NCBI GenBank assembly: GCA_003118195.1
Contig: BEXV01000135.1
Location: forward strand, 78,434-142,433
Source: Hemicentrotus pulcherrimus
Lineage: Eukaryota; Echinodermata; Echinoidea; Camarodonta; Strongylocentrotidae
Direction: 5' to 3'
DNA: 64,000 nucleotides
Within the stretch, counting starts at the first letter, position 1. Each line of letters begins with the position of its first letter. The position numbers were made by a program, and so were the translations under genes. The notes under the pieces were generated by a model that saw only the letters and a list, made by a program, of their open reading frames with translations, made no database searches and was not told the origin of the DNA. This document shows positions 49,378 through 60,625 of the stretch, in pieces.

Positions 49378-49441
49378 ATATTGGCCCGAATTCACGAAGA
49401 AGGTTTGTCGACAAACCTCCTTTGTTGATTCGGGCCAATAT
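49378..49441. repeat. 64-bp near-perfect palindrome
   Basis: Two 32-base arms meet without a loop at 49409/49410. The outer 14 bases of the left arm, ATATTGGCCCGAAT, are mirrored by ATTCGGGCCAATAT on the right. The centre is the perfect GGTTTGTCGACAAACC. Only a few internal bases mismatch. GGCCCGAATTCACGAA-type ends resemble MITE termini, so this may be a foldback mini-element or two fused ends. TAT-like bases flank both sides. Confidence 0.9.
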
Positions 49442-49745
49442 ATCTAGAAGTCCCTTCAAAGAATCGAATTTTAATAGACAGAATGCGACAAGGTGAGAGA
49501 GAAGAGACAAAATAAAGAAAAGAAAATAGACCATTTTAGTGGAACATAAATTCTTCTGCTTGAAATATAATAGATTCCTTTTTATCTTTATCTTTTTACA
49601 ATGCTGGAAGTATCAGAACTTCGAAATTTTTAACGCAGTGGTGAATGTTCAGGAGAAGATACCGACTGTTTAAAAAATGTTGATGTATTTTTGTCAAAGC
49701 AAATAATAGTGTTAGTATCAACCTGCAAATATATATTTAAGACAA
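49442..49745. other. Gene-free sequence
   Basis: No gene or named repeat. Confidence 0.5.
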
Positions 49746-49760
49746 GGAAAGGGGAGGGGG

Positions 49761-49799
<39 letters not shown>

Positions 49800-49805
49800 G
49801 AAGAG
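49746..49805 (+). repeat. (GA)n microsatellite in purine tract
   Basis: GGAAAGGGGAGGGGGG precedes an uninterrupted GA run at about 49765-49794. Confidence 0.97.
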
Positions 49806-50765
49806 AAAACTTTGCAAACTTAAACTAAAAACTCGTTTTCTGGGATCACGTCATCAGTGTATGCTAATGCATTGGCACTCAGAGGCATCTCGTTCAAGTT
49901 CTCACACGCAACCCGCTTTCTCTCATCAACCGCTCGAACACAATATTTATCTTCTCTCTATCTACTTCCACGGTGTATTTCATCCCAAATTGTCTCTGAC
50001 GAGCAGTAAAACAACAAATCAATAACCCAACTACTCTTTCAAAAAAAACACCGGCTTGACAAATGGTCGTCTCAATTATTTTCGTTCGAGATTTAGCAAA
50101 GGAGGGAAACGCACACACGGCTGTTGACTTAACCCTTGGAAAGTGATGTACATGTACGCATAAACTCTTTTAATGGAAGCGAACTGTTTTTCACTTTGGT
50201 CTTTCCATGTTTAAAACCTTGGAATAACTAACCTGCCTAATGGCAAGATTTTAACAAGCGTACTTTATCATCGGAGAGGTAGACATCGGTTCGGAGGGGG
50301 GGGGGGTGAATTGATACTTTCCGAATGTATCTTGTTGCTTTCTGGCTAACTTGACGGGAAATCTGATCTCAACAATGATGTCGTTGATGAGGTATTCAAA
50401 GCGTGTTTTGGCGGTACATATTAAAGTATAGACCAAAATAAACAGCGCTTCAAATACAATTTGTGTCCATGGTAAAGAAAGTTGAGTCGAGAATCGAGGC
50501 TCAAGTATGTGGTAAACAAGTTGGTCGAAGGGGGAAAAAACATGCCTCAGACGAGAACAACAAATAGAGAAGGAAGTTGTGAAGAAAAAAAAAAAGACAA
50601 AGCGAAACCCAGATTATATTGATTGTTGCAATGCATTTGGGATCCCTTATGGACGATGATATAGAAAGATAAATGATGGGAATAGGGGATGAGCCAGAAA
50701 ACCCCAGGCAACTATACAAAGATAGAGAGTGGGAAAATGATGATGGATAAAGGGAGAATGATGAA
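49806..50765. other. Gene-free sequence
   Basis: It holds a poly-G run at about 50297-50307 and poly-A near 50585-50596. No supportable gene. Confidence 0.5.
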
Positions 50766-50788
50766 AGGGAGAGAAAGAGAGAGAGAGA
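50766..50788 (+). repeat. (GA)n microsatellite truncated by gap
   Basis: GGGAGAGAAAGAGAGAGAGA-type run that continues into N. Confidence 0.95.
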
Positions 50789-51127
50789 NNNNNNNNNNNN
50801 NNNNNNNNNNNNNNNNNNNNNNNNNNNNNNNNNNNNNNNNNNNNNNNNNNNNNNNNNNNNNNNNNNNNNNNNNNNNNNNNNNNNNNNNNNNNNNNNNNNN
50901 NNNNNNNNNNNNNNNNNNNNNNNNNNNNNNNNNNNNNNNNNNNNNNNNNNNNNNNNNNNNNNNNNNNNNNNNNNNNNNNNNNNNNNNNNNNNNNNNNNNN
51001 NNNNNNNNNNNNNNNNNNNNNNNNNNNNNNNNNNNNNNNNNNNNNNNNNNNNNNNNNNNNNNNNNNNNNNNNNNNNNNNNNNNNNNNNNNNNNNNNNNNN
51101 NNNNNNNNNNNNNNNNNNNNNNNNNNN
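50789..51127. other. Assembly gap (339 N)
   Basis: The left flank is (GA)n and the right flank is poly-G, so the gap spans an unresolved purine simple repeat. Confidence 0.99.
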
Positions 51128-51138
51128 GGGGGGGGGGG
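51128..51138 (+). repeat. Poly-G at gap edge
   Basis: Eleven G residues directly after the gap. Confidence 0.95.
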
Positions 51139-51507
51139 TAGAGACTTGTGGAGCTATATAAGAATTGCCTATTAACCTTTGGGTGACAATCACTAACGAG
51201 CTTTCTAACCACCATTGATTACTCTTCTTAACACTCCTCTCATACCAAAGATCACAGAAGGGGAACTTTCTCTGCACATTTCTGAACTTTCTTAACTCCT
51301 TCCACACATCTTTCCTGTTCATGGGATACTGAATAACTAAGTCTCCTTCTCGTCCTGATCTTTCCAACTTTACAACTCACATGACATTACCTCTTCATTT
51401 ACTTCTCCAGAAATGCAATTGACGGTGAAAATAAGAAATGCCGATCGCAAAATGACATCTAAAGAGTCAATGGAGATGCAAAAGTGCCCCCGAAAATAGT
51501 AGTGATT
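51139..51507. other. Gene-free sequence
   Basis: No supportable gene. The long frames reported across the gap are made mostly of N. Confidence 0.5.
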
Positions 51508-51530
51508 AGAGAGAGAGAGAGAGAGAGAGA
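51508..51530 (+). repeat. (GA)n microsatellite
   Basis: About eleven GA units. Confidence 0.95.
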
Positions 51531-51539
51531 TAGAAAGCA

Positions 51540-51835
51540 ATAGACTGATTTAATAGCGAAATGTTGATTAAAGACCGGCTGTGCATTAACGAATACACCT
51601 ATTGAGAGACTTTAACGAGGGCAATGAGATTAATTCACGGCTCTTAGCCACATGGGGGAAAGCAAGAATGTGATTTATGCCTGCTAATTGCAGTTCGGAA
51701 AGGCGCGAGAAACGTCTCTTGAGCCTTTTATGGGTCCGTTAGCACGCCACGGAAAGTGGACACGAGGGCCCTCTTGGACGCGGCCAATCGTTCAGGAAAT
51801 GAAGAATGAAAATCGAAAAATGAAATTATTCTTCC
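51540..51835. promoter_or_regulatory. Candidate conserved non-coding element
   Basis: A non-repetitive, mixed-composition stretch with several homeobox-type cores (GTTGATTAAAG, GCATTAACG, GAGATTAATTC, GCTAATTGC), a Cdx-like TTTTATGGG (about 51727) and CpG-containing words (CACGCCACGG, GACGCGGCCAATCG with a CCAAT box). The internal 60-codon frame (51688-51870) is not convincing. Enhancer or promoter role is inferred only from motif density. Confidence 0.25.
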
Positions 51836-53307
51836 CATCAAAGTGCATTAATCAGTCGAAAGGAATTTGAAATGGTGGAAGCGGTTTTGATTTGTGAAAG
51901 AAGAGACAAGAGTATTTTCTCTTCCTTTTTATGGAATGACTGAACGATCAATTTGAGATCAAGGGTTTTATAATGGATGCCCTTGCATTCGTCGCTACCG
52001 TGAATTCTACTAATTTGTACATCAGAATATTCTATGTTTAAAGTTGGTTCAATAGTGAATAGAAATTAAAGCTAAATCTAGTTCTCACGGGTAGTTCATC
52101 GTAAAACAAAGACACTCTTCTTTAACATTTTGCAGATACACTGTACTACCACATTAGCTTTGTTCAGACTGAATAAGACTTTATTTTGTGTACATTTTCG
52201 ATGAGTCGTTTTCTGTAGGTCTGGGTGGGTAAAGGCCACTAGGTAATCTAGCGAACGGGAGAAGGAGAGTAAATATATTCACCATGCATCTATCGCGGAT
52301 ATTGTATTTTTTTCTCTCCTATTTGGAGGGTGATTATAAATTGTCAATATTTATATTCTCTTTCTTCTTATTTCCTCAGTATTCTGCTACATTGTTTATA
52401 ATGAAGGGGGGGTGGGGGTCGAGGAACAAATGCCCCAGGCCTCAAAAAACTACGTCATAGCCATTTCACTGCATGTTGTTGAATCATATCTTTCCGCCTA
52501 TCATTGCACGCAAAGTCACGCAGTCCAAAACAATAGCCACCATTCTAGTAGGCAAAAACCGTCACAACCATACATTATGTATTCAGAGCTGATGTTCATA
52601 TTATTCAGCAATGTCCTTAATCCTACAAACATATCAAAAAACAAATTAGATACGTTTCCACGAGTCATTGCTCAAAGCAATGAGGTAGAATCCCCAAACA
52701 CATCAATCACTTTTTATCATCAACATCGAGTTTTTTTCTCACTCTCTTTGCCATTTTTCCAAAAGGAGAGTCATTTATCCGATTGAAAAGGATATAAGCC
52801 CTGATGAGTCGCTCCTTTAGCATCGCATTTTTTTATCTCGTAGATTGCTTCCCTGGCGCCATGTTTTGAGAATGTTGGCGGCATCATTAAACTAAGACAT
52901 AATGTGCGCCGTTCGCGTCGGTTCGTGATATTTTGTGCGCATTTTCATATGACAGTGTAGATGTTGATTGAAAGTAGCTTATTTGATACTTCTTCAAAGA
53001 AAATTATCTGAAATGAACGCACAGTGAGCTATAGAAATGAATGACTGAGAAAGACTGGGTCATGTGGGTAGAGGAAGGAAAAAATGTTGAGAAATAATGA
53101 AAAGCCATCATCAGTACACAGATGAATAACATTTCGATAAAAATCTAGAAAATCATAAGAAGATGCATTATGATAAATTAAATCCAAGCAGTAAGGTTTC
53201 CAGAGTGAGGCTCATGCCGAGGAGGAAAAATAGGATAAACAGAACGTAAAGGAAAGAAAGAGAGATAAAAATAGAAATCGGATTCAAAGGTGTAAACAAA
53301 TAATTGA
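51836..53307. other. Gene-free sequence
   Basis: The 124-codon plus-strand frame at 52412-52786 is His/Ser-rich without family features. TGGCGCCATGTTTTG (about 52855) and TTGGCGGCATC (about 52875) are CpG-containing words in AT-rich surroundings. Confidence 0.45.
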
Positions 53308-53595
53308 GAGGTGTCATGGTCGGGTGAATATCGGACTGTCGATAATAAGATCCGTGGTTCGAGTCCCGCCTCAGCACTAATGTCCTTTGGCAAGACATTG
53401 ATCTACATTTGCCACACTAAACCCAGGTAATGTAAATGGGTACCTGGCAGGAATTAATTCTTTGAAAAGCTGGAGCGCCGTATGGCAGCCGTGCTAAAGC
53501 CAGGCTAATATCGGGAGCGCCAGGAGTGTCACGTAATACTATGACAGACATGAGCGCTATACAAGAACCATTATTATTAATACTAATATTATTAT
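53308..53595 (+). mobile_element. tRNA-derived SINE (deuterostome SINE2 type), plus strand
   Basis: A degenerate A-box region (about 53315-53338) is followed by a perfect B-box, GGTTCGAGTCC (53356-53366). Then come the CCTTTGGCAAGACATTGATC domain, GTAAATGGGTACCTGGCAGG, and a 3' part with TGAGCGCTATACAAGAACC ending in (ATT)n-like sequence. This order matches SINE2-type elements of echinoderms and other invertebrate deuterostomes. The A-box and tRNA fold are degraded, so it is an old copy. Confidence 0.85.
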
Positions 53596-54670
53596 GCAGG
53601 ATGGTAAAAAAGGGGCATTCTTAGACTTGAGAGAGATCAAAATTCTGATGAAATCGGGAAGCAAAAACAAACATCCAAGTTGTCAGCACATCCAAAATCT
53701 AAATAGAACGAAAACAAAGCAAGGTTTTGCCCCTCTTATATGAAAACAGGAGAGGAAAGGAAGAGAGAAGAACGAGGAGTTATCAAACAGAAACACTGGT
53801 GAATACTAAGGTCTGCCTATGATTGTGTTTCATTTCGGGATTTCCCTTTTGAAATAATCGTAAGGCATCTGACATTCGTACTCGGAAATTAGCGATAATA
53901 TGTCATCAAATTATTCCTATGTGAATATCGCCATCTCGACGCGATTGATTGTCAATGTCAGGCAAGATGACATAGATTGGGGAAGACTTGGGAATTGGAA
54001 GACAAAAATCCTCCTCTTTCTTAACAAACATGGGAGTATTTCTTTCCAGAATCTACCCAGAACTTCAGGCTATCCTGACATCAAACATGCTTATGGACCG
54101 TATGCATGGCTTGATCTAAATGAATCTGTTATATTCATAGTTTGTACATATACGGGAAAAGCCAGTGTGTTTTGTCCCATACATTACTTACATTTATAGA
54201 AAATATACAAGGAGATGCAATATGATGAATTAAATAATTAGATACATCCAAGGTTTTCGAATATCTCACGAATGTTTGGTGAATGTTTCAATTTGATAGT
54301 CGTACCATAGTTTGAAACACACAAAATCATAAAAAGTATTGATACTTTGGACCTATAATTTACTATAGGTTATAAGTTAGTCATTTTGGTAGTTATAAGA
54401 TTTGTGTATTTCTCTTTGGTGATTACTTTTATGTGATTATATTTCTCGTCATTTATGCTTGTACAGCGCATAGAGAAACTTTTGTTTTATGCGCTTTATA
54501 AACCTTGTATTAGTATTTATTGTTCCTGGAAGTTGATAACTTATGGGACTCAAAATTACCAAATTCCTTGGAATTTCCCAGATATTTGGGTCAGACATTA
54601 TAGAGTATAAATACTAATTTTCATATGTCATACTTCTCTCTACATATCCCTCCGATCCCGTCCCACCCAC
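53596..54670. other. Gene-free sequence
   Basis: A 99-codon plus-strand frame (53900-54199) has near-normal amino-acid composition but no motif I recognise, and no splice or promoter context supports it. Confidence 0.45.
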
Positions 54671-54671
54671 A

Positions 54672-55000
54672 ACTCGCTCATAAATATCTTTTCATGAATA
54701 ATGATTTCATCGTATAATAAGGAATCCGTATTTTCTCTATAATCTCCCTTTTTTTTCTTTCCTACACCATCCATTCTTTTTATATTTCACCCCTCTCTTG
54801 CTATTCTTCTCTTACATCTTTTCTTAAACCACCATGTTTAAATCTCTCTTTAAATAATGAGTCCATCTTGTTGTAAGGGATCCGTGTTTTCTCTACCACC
54901 CCTCTCCTTCTCCCTTACTCCCTCTAATATTATCTTAACACATGGCGGTTATTCCTCTTTATGACTAATGAGTTCTTCTTATTGTAAGCGATCCGAGCTC
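54672..55000 (+). repeat. Diverged three-copy tandem repeat
   Basis: The module AATAATGA-n-TTCATC..GTAA.GGATCCGT..TTTTCTCTA occurs with anchors at 54721 (GGAATCCGT), 54878 (GGATCCGTG) and 54990 (CGATCCGAG). Spacings are about 157 and 111 bp, the difference being the length of a pyrimidine-rich filler. The third copy is cut after CCGAG. The copies are clearly related but old. Confidence 0.75.
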
Positions 55001-56729
55001 CGTCACTGACCAAATCGTGATCGATTTGGAGATCGAATGGCACACGTTGAAGACACACCGCGGCCAGTGTACTTTGAGATAGTAGTGATCCTGCCGGGGC
55101 GGTCACACACCTGTAAATATGTCATGGGTTTTTTTACTTGAACTTGATACTGAGTCCTGGCAATAACGGAAAAATACATTTTCACATAAATGAAGGAAAT
55201 GTACGCTGAATGTTCAACTAAAACTATGTGATACCTAACGTAAGATTTTAGTAGACAGTATATGCTATTAATGGGTAACGAAAAGAAAATCAATATATTT
55301 ACATGTAGAAATGGGCAAATATGAGTTTTGCCCACGTAAAAAAAAAAAACTTTTATTAGAAATTCAGCACGTATGACATTGATAGTGAACAGTTCTACTC
55401 TCTACGCTTAGTCATGGCTAAATGAAGAATGATTAAAAGTCGAAAAAAATATGACCCATATGCGAATCATTATCACAACAAAATACCAAAAGAACTTACA
55501 AAATAATATTTTTTTATTGCAGGGGATCGTCAAAGATCAAAATAAACATTTTTGATGCTTTAGCTTAATATGATTTACGAAGAAAAACGACAAAAGATTT
55601 ATATGGCAAATGAATGAACGAATTTGTATCTATGCAGAGCATTTGATGACGTGAGCAAATACACTGCAGAGGAATTCATAAAACATATTCATGGACATGA
55701 TGTGAATAAAAATGGTGTGAATAAAAAAGGATACAAAGGGGAATCATTGAATCATATATTAACATAATTTTATGCAAATCAATGTTTTTTTTTTCTTTCT
55801 AATACAATAACAGTGACCTCCTTTGCAATCCAATGATTGATAAAATGACTGACTGCATTTAAGGAGCTTAGGTGATCTCATTTCTTAATCCATCAACATA
55901 CTTCAAACATCGAAAGGTCAGAAACATCATACAGTGAGCATGGATTTCCCTGAAGTAATAAACAAGAATAAACACTTCAGACCAGCAGTCGAGACATCAG
56001 TGAAGGTGGATACAGATTCGTGACACTGCAATGCATCAGTGCTACCCTCTATTGTAGGACGACCGACCTTCGCATTGGAAATTTAAAATTTAAAAATGCA
56101 TTTTGGTTTGTAAAAATGATCTTCAACATTGGGAGTCGGAAATTCTTATTTTTATTAACCTAATTGTTGACACAGTATCTTATTGAAAAACTTAAGAAAA
56201 CCCACGTTTTGCGAATCTAGGATAAATATGCAGAGTTCAGGAAATTCACAATATGACAAGGGGGGATCAACTTTTTATCGTCTCGATCTATGTTTTTTTT
56301 TGTTGCAAAAGCACATGATTTGAAAACCTACGAGAAACCTTCAGTGATGGAAGGAAGAGGCAGTACATAGGCAGGTGCATCGTTGAGCTTTCTTATACAT
56401 CACATCTTTAAAATGTAATTAACTTTATACATGATCTCGTGGCCTGGGGTTATAGTCGGGTGAAATTATGCACCAGTGGATAAAATGAAGCATTCTGGGT
56501 GTTCTTTATGGTGATACGATTTCCGCAATATTGTGAGCGCGGTCGACGTAGCTCCATGTAATCTACAAGTACAGGTTCTCTGCTAGAATGACCGACCCCT
56601 GAGCAACAATTTATTCATGAAGATTCTGACTTTGATCGATTTATCCAGATATGATCGATAAATCATCCGGTGGTTGGGGTCATATCTTTGACGGGTCAGC
56701 GGTGTGAGATTAGGAAAGAATACATCTAT

Positions 56730-56732
<3 letters not shown>
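55001..56732. other. Gene-free sequence
   Basis: It has a 15-bp tandem TGTGAATAAAAAWGG at 55701-55730 and A/T homopolymers. The 110-codon minus-strand frame at 55003-55335 shows no family features. Confidence 0.5.

Positions 56733-56770
<38 letters not shown>
56733..56770 (+). repeat. (GA)n microsatellite
   Basis: Uninterrupted run of about 18 GA units. Confidence 0.97.
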
Positions 56771-56773
<3 letters not shown>

Positions 56774-59700
56774 CCTAGGTGCCTGCCTTCCTTCGCTATT
56801 TTTCTGACGTCATCACGTTTGTTTCATCACGATGACCCGTACTCTAACGGAGCAATTTACTCTGATAAGGAAGAGGAATATAAATAAAACGACCCACATG
56901 TTACTTCTCTGAGGATTTCCGACATTTTTTTAGCAAAACTGTAGCAAAGAATGATTGTATGATTTACTCTGATATATCAACGAGACCTAAGAATGTTTCA
57001 AAGGCGTATTTGTGTACAATATATATATACATTATGCAAATATAAATTCTTACGCCTGTGGGACAGCTGTTACTGCTTTTACGTGCTGTCTCTAGTTTTG
57101 TTGATATGCTTACTATTGTTCAAATACTAATTTCATGGTTTAGCTTTAAATTCAGAAGAATGTCAAAGCCAAAGGCTAGACCGATTCTGTGTCTGACTTG
57201 TGTCGTCATATCACGTTTATGATCCTATCACGTGCATAACCGATTGGTAAATGAATGGCACACCTATCGCGTTAAGATATTGATGAATTCAAGTACACGA
57301 TTCTACCTGACTGCTATAACGATGTATTATTCTTTTATGCGGCTTAAAAGCAAAAAGCAATGTATATGATTACACCATTTTAATTCATCTATTTGTATGG
57401 GAATAACAGAATTGGTTTCTTCATCATTACCAACACCAGTCTCTTAGTATAAGTCAAAAATAATTTCTCACTATTATAAAACTAATCCAATTATAAAGAT
57501 TTTTTTTCTTCTTCAAAAGCCATCAATTCTATGAACATTCTCATTACTCATTCTATTTTACACCACTTTGGAAAATCATTCATTCGTATGTATGACTGCC
57601 TCTCAAGCGAAAAATTAATCACATTTGGAAATACACTATGAAAGTCATCAAATTTCCACCCATGCGAATAGGGTATTTGCACTTCTGCAATTAATATAAC
57701 GAGTTAACCTGGGCTGGATTTTAATGAAACATCGCACCTTTCAAAGGCATTATCCGTGTCTGTAACATCAAAGGTATGACCTCGTATCAAAGAAATAAGA
57801 GGAGAAGGAGGAGCATAACAAAGCATGCTGTACTTTACACTTTGTATTCATCCTGCTATTCTCTAGCTGATATTAGCTCTCATAACCTCGCTGCCAAAAT
57901 ACATTTACCGGGAACACGACACATTCGATATTAAGTGCTAACTGAATTAGGGTGTACTCTGTAGTGACAGTCAGTGACATTGGAACAAGCACAGATTCGT
58001 GGTAGTTAACTTAATAGTGGTGTATCTTCACAGAGTCATACATAGTTTTCGACATATACTATTTAAACTACTGCATCAGCATTGATTCCGCAGTTGGGAC
58101 AGAAGACGAATGCTTGCCCGAACTCCTAATAATATTTTCAGTTATGATAATCTTCAGAATTTGTATCAAAAATTACATTAATCATAAGGATGTATTGTGT
58201 ACCGAGTGTACCTAGTATTTCTAAAGAATGTTACACGCATTTGTATCCATCATCATAAATCACTTACACGTACTGAAGTTTAAGCAACTGGAAACAGATG
58301 CCTCAGTTTCTGATAAAGGGTTTAGGATATCATTAAAAATCTCCCTTTTCCTTCGTTCAACACAAATCACCGCGACCACCACCTCCACAACAACAACAGC
58401 AAAATCATTAACTCGTCTGCTAAGATGCAGAGTCAGAGTCGTGAAACACCTGCTACATGCCACTACATGAGCAGCAAACAGGTACCCCTTACAACGCCCC
58501 GTTACACTCTCTTGTGAATAGTGGGTCGAGGGACCGCATTACGTCGCATTACCAGCCTGAAGACGCGCTAATATACCCAAGCCCTGTCCGTCCCGCCCGT
58601 TTCCCTCCTACACCACTACGTCAAAATCACATCATCATAAAAAGCAAGTTTATTACCTCTCTCAATAATGCATTACCCCTGTACACAAAGCCAAGATGCG
58701 CAGCCTCGCAGGATTACTTTACAGTTTATCACACCGTCCCCGCCGCCAGCCAGATATGCGTCACTGCTAGTCTAGTACCCAGACGTTGATTTTGCTTACG
58801 GACATTGAGATTGGCCTTGGATTTGCCATGGGCAATCATTCACAACTAGATATTTATTTACTATAATCTAAATATTTAATTGATAATCACTCATCTAAGT
58901 AAGTATTTATTGTGGTCTTCTGATATTTAATATTTATTTTACAAACAAAACAGTTTGAAAAAAGCGTTACTCCTACTATGATGCGAACATTTCTCCTCCA
59001 AGATAAGTTTGCATAATCATACAAATGTATATTTGTCTTGAGCATATCACTGACATACACAAGTAATAACAAGTTCCGAAAGAAGTCCAAACACCAAAAT
59101 TAAAACTCTTCCAAATTAGGTGAATACGTGTACACGTTATGTATGGCGAGATCTAAGGTAGATGTTAAAACATCGATTTGGACACAATCATCTCTAGATT
59201 CCCCCCCCCCCTACAAAAACTTTGTTGAAACAAAATATGATTATAGCTAGGTATTATATACGAAATGGTATTACAATAGCTTCAAGGTTGCGATATCATA
59301 ATTCCCTTATCAATTGTAACCCATACACTATTATGCAGATTACTTTATAATCATTATTGTCATTATTATCATCACAACTACCCTCTTACAATAGCGAGTG
59401 GGAATAGATTAGTTTTCATTGTATTTTGCAATTTTGAACACATGAATTCTCCTCATTTGAAAAGCATGTCCATTGTAAAAAAATCTTTCGACCCACGCAA
59501 GTATCAGTTCGACTACGGAGTTAATTTATTGAGTAAACAAATGGGAGCCAGATGTTTCTTTCTTTTCATGAAATTGATAGTATTTTTTATTAACTTTTTG
59601 TTTCTTTGTTAGTCCATTGAGGCAACCATAGGTGAGCGAAACCGATCCTATATCAAAAATTAATTTGACATCAGCCTAATCTGACTGAACTGAACTCATA

Positions 59701-60470
59701 TTATTTTTTTTTTGTTTAGGTGGGATCGATGTCAATAACTCTAATTCCGACAATGAATCTTGCTCAATATGGAGTGAGCCAACTCCCTTTGTTTTGCCGA
59801 GATAAAAAATTTGTTTAAATATAAATTATGTCCCTGAAAAGAAAGTTCGGCCTTCGCCATACTACCAGGAAAATCGTTGGATTTGCGAATTGACGAAGAG
59901 TTAACAAAAGCAATTCACCCATGTCAAGCAAATGGAAACAAATCCATCAATACCTAGTGCTCTGAGCAATACAACATCTTCCTCTAAATTATGCAAATCT
60001 AACACTATGCCGTATATTAAAGCGCATTCACTGGACTTTAAATACCCATTCCACTGAGCGCCTTTGGATAAAATATTAGATAATCTTAGTACATTTGCAA
60101 CCTCTCTGAAGAAAAAAAAAATTCAGCTAGAACACGACCTCATGCTTCTCTGGTGAGAAGAAATCGGCAGCAATATACGACATCTGATTTGTTTGTATCT
60201 AATTATCCAAAGGACAATAAGAATTTTACTATATTAATGAAGACAACTTTTGATACGGAATTAATCAAAACAGTTGGAGAAATGATTACGCTTTTGAGAA
60301 GAATCATCTGGTGAGTTCTAGGGCACGTGTTGACACACGGTCATGTAAGACAGCAACATAATATAGGTACGCTGAAAACAAATCACTTTATTTTGATTCT
60401 TGGCTTCGATCATTAATAGTGTTTTAGAAATGCCCTAGAGTGATCAGATGTGATACAAACCCAATCGTTC
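56771..60470. other. Gene-free sequence
   Basis: It contains a CAC/CAA-rich patch (58376-58400), poly-C at 59201-59211 and an ATT/ATC-rich patch near 59340-59380. The overlapping frames at 58228-58789 are low-complexity or random. No gene. Confidence 0.5.
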
Positions 60471-60625
60471 AGAAAATGAAACTCGGTGCACGAACTCATT
60501 AAACATGAGTCTTAATAGGCTCCAGGGCAGAGAAAGAGGAAACATTGGACAGTTGTAATTAAACGTGACATGGGCTCCATTAGCAGTCCGACCAGGGGTA
60601 TACTCTCCGCCTAACCTCCCTTGAG
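60471..60625. promoter_or_regulatory. Candidate conserved non-coding element
   Basis: ACTCATTAAACATGAGT forms an inverted pair (ACTCAT..ATGAGT, about 60495-60511). It is followed by TTAATAGGCTCCAGGG, GTAATTAAACGTGACATGGG and GGGCTCCATTAGCAGTCC. AGGCTCCA and GGGCTCCA echo each other. Dense, non-repetitive homeobox-type sites suggest an enhancer, by inference only. Confidence 0.22.

Noticed and set aside
50501..51367. ORFs of 150-288 codons near 51 kb
   Set aside because: They are produced by the 339-N gap and flanking GA/poly-G repeat.
53900..54199. 99-codon ORF with protein-like composition
   Set aside because: No recognisable family and no supporting gene structure; left as unproven.
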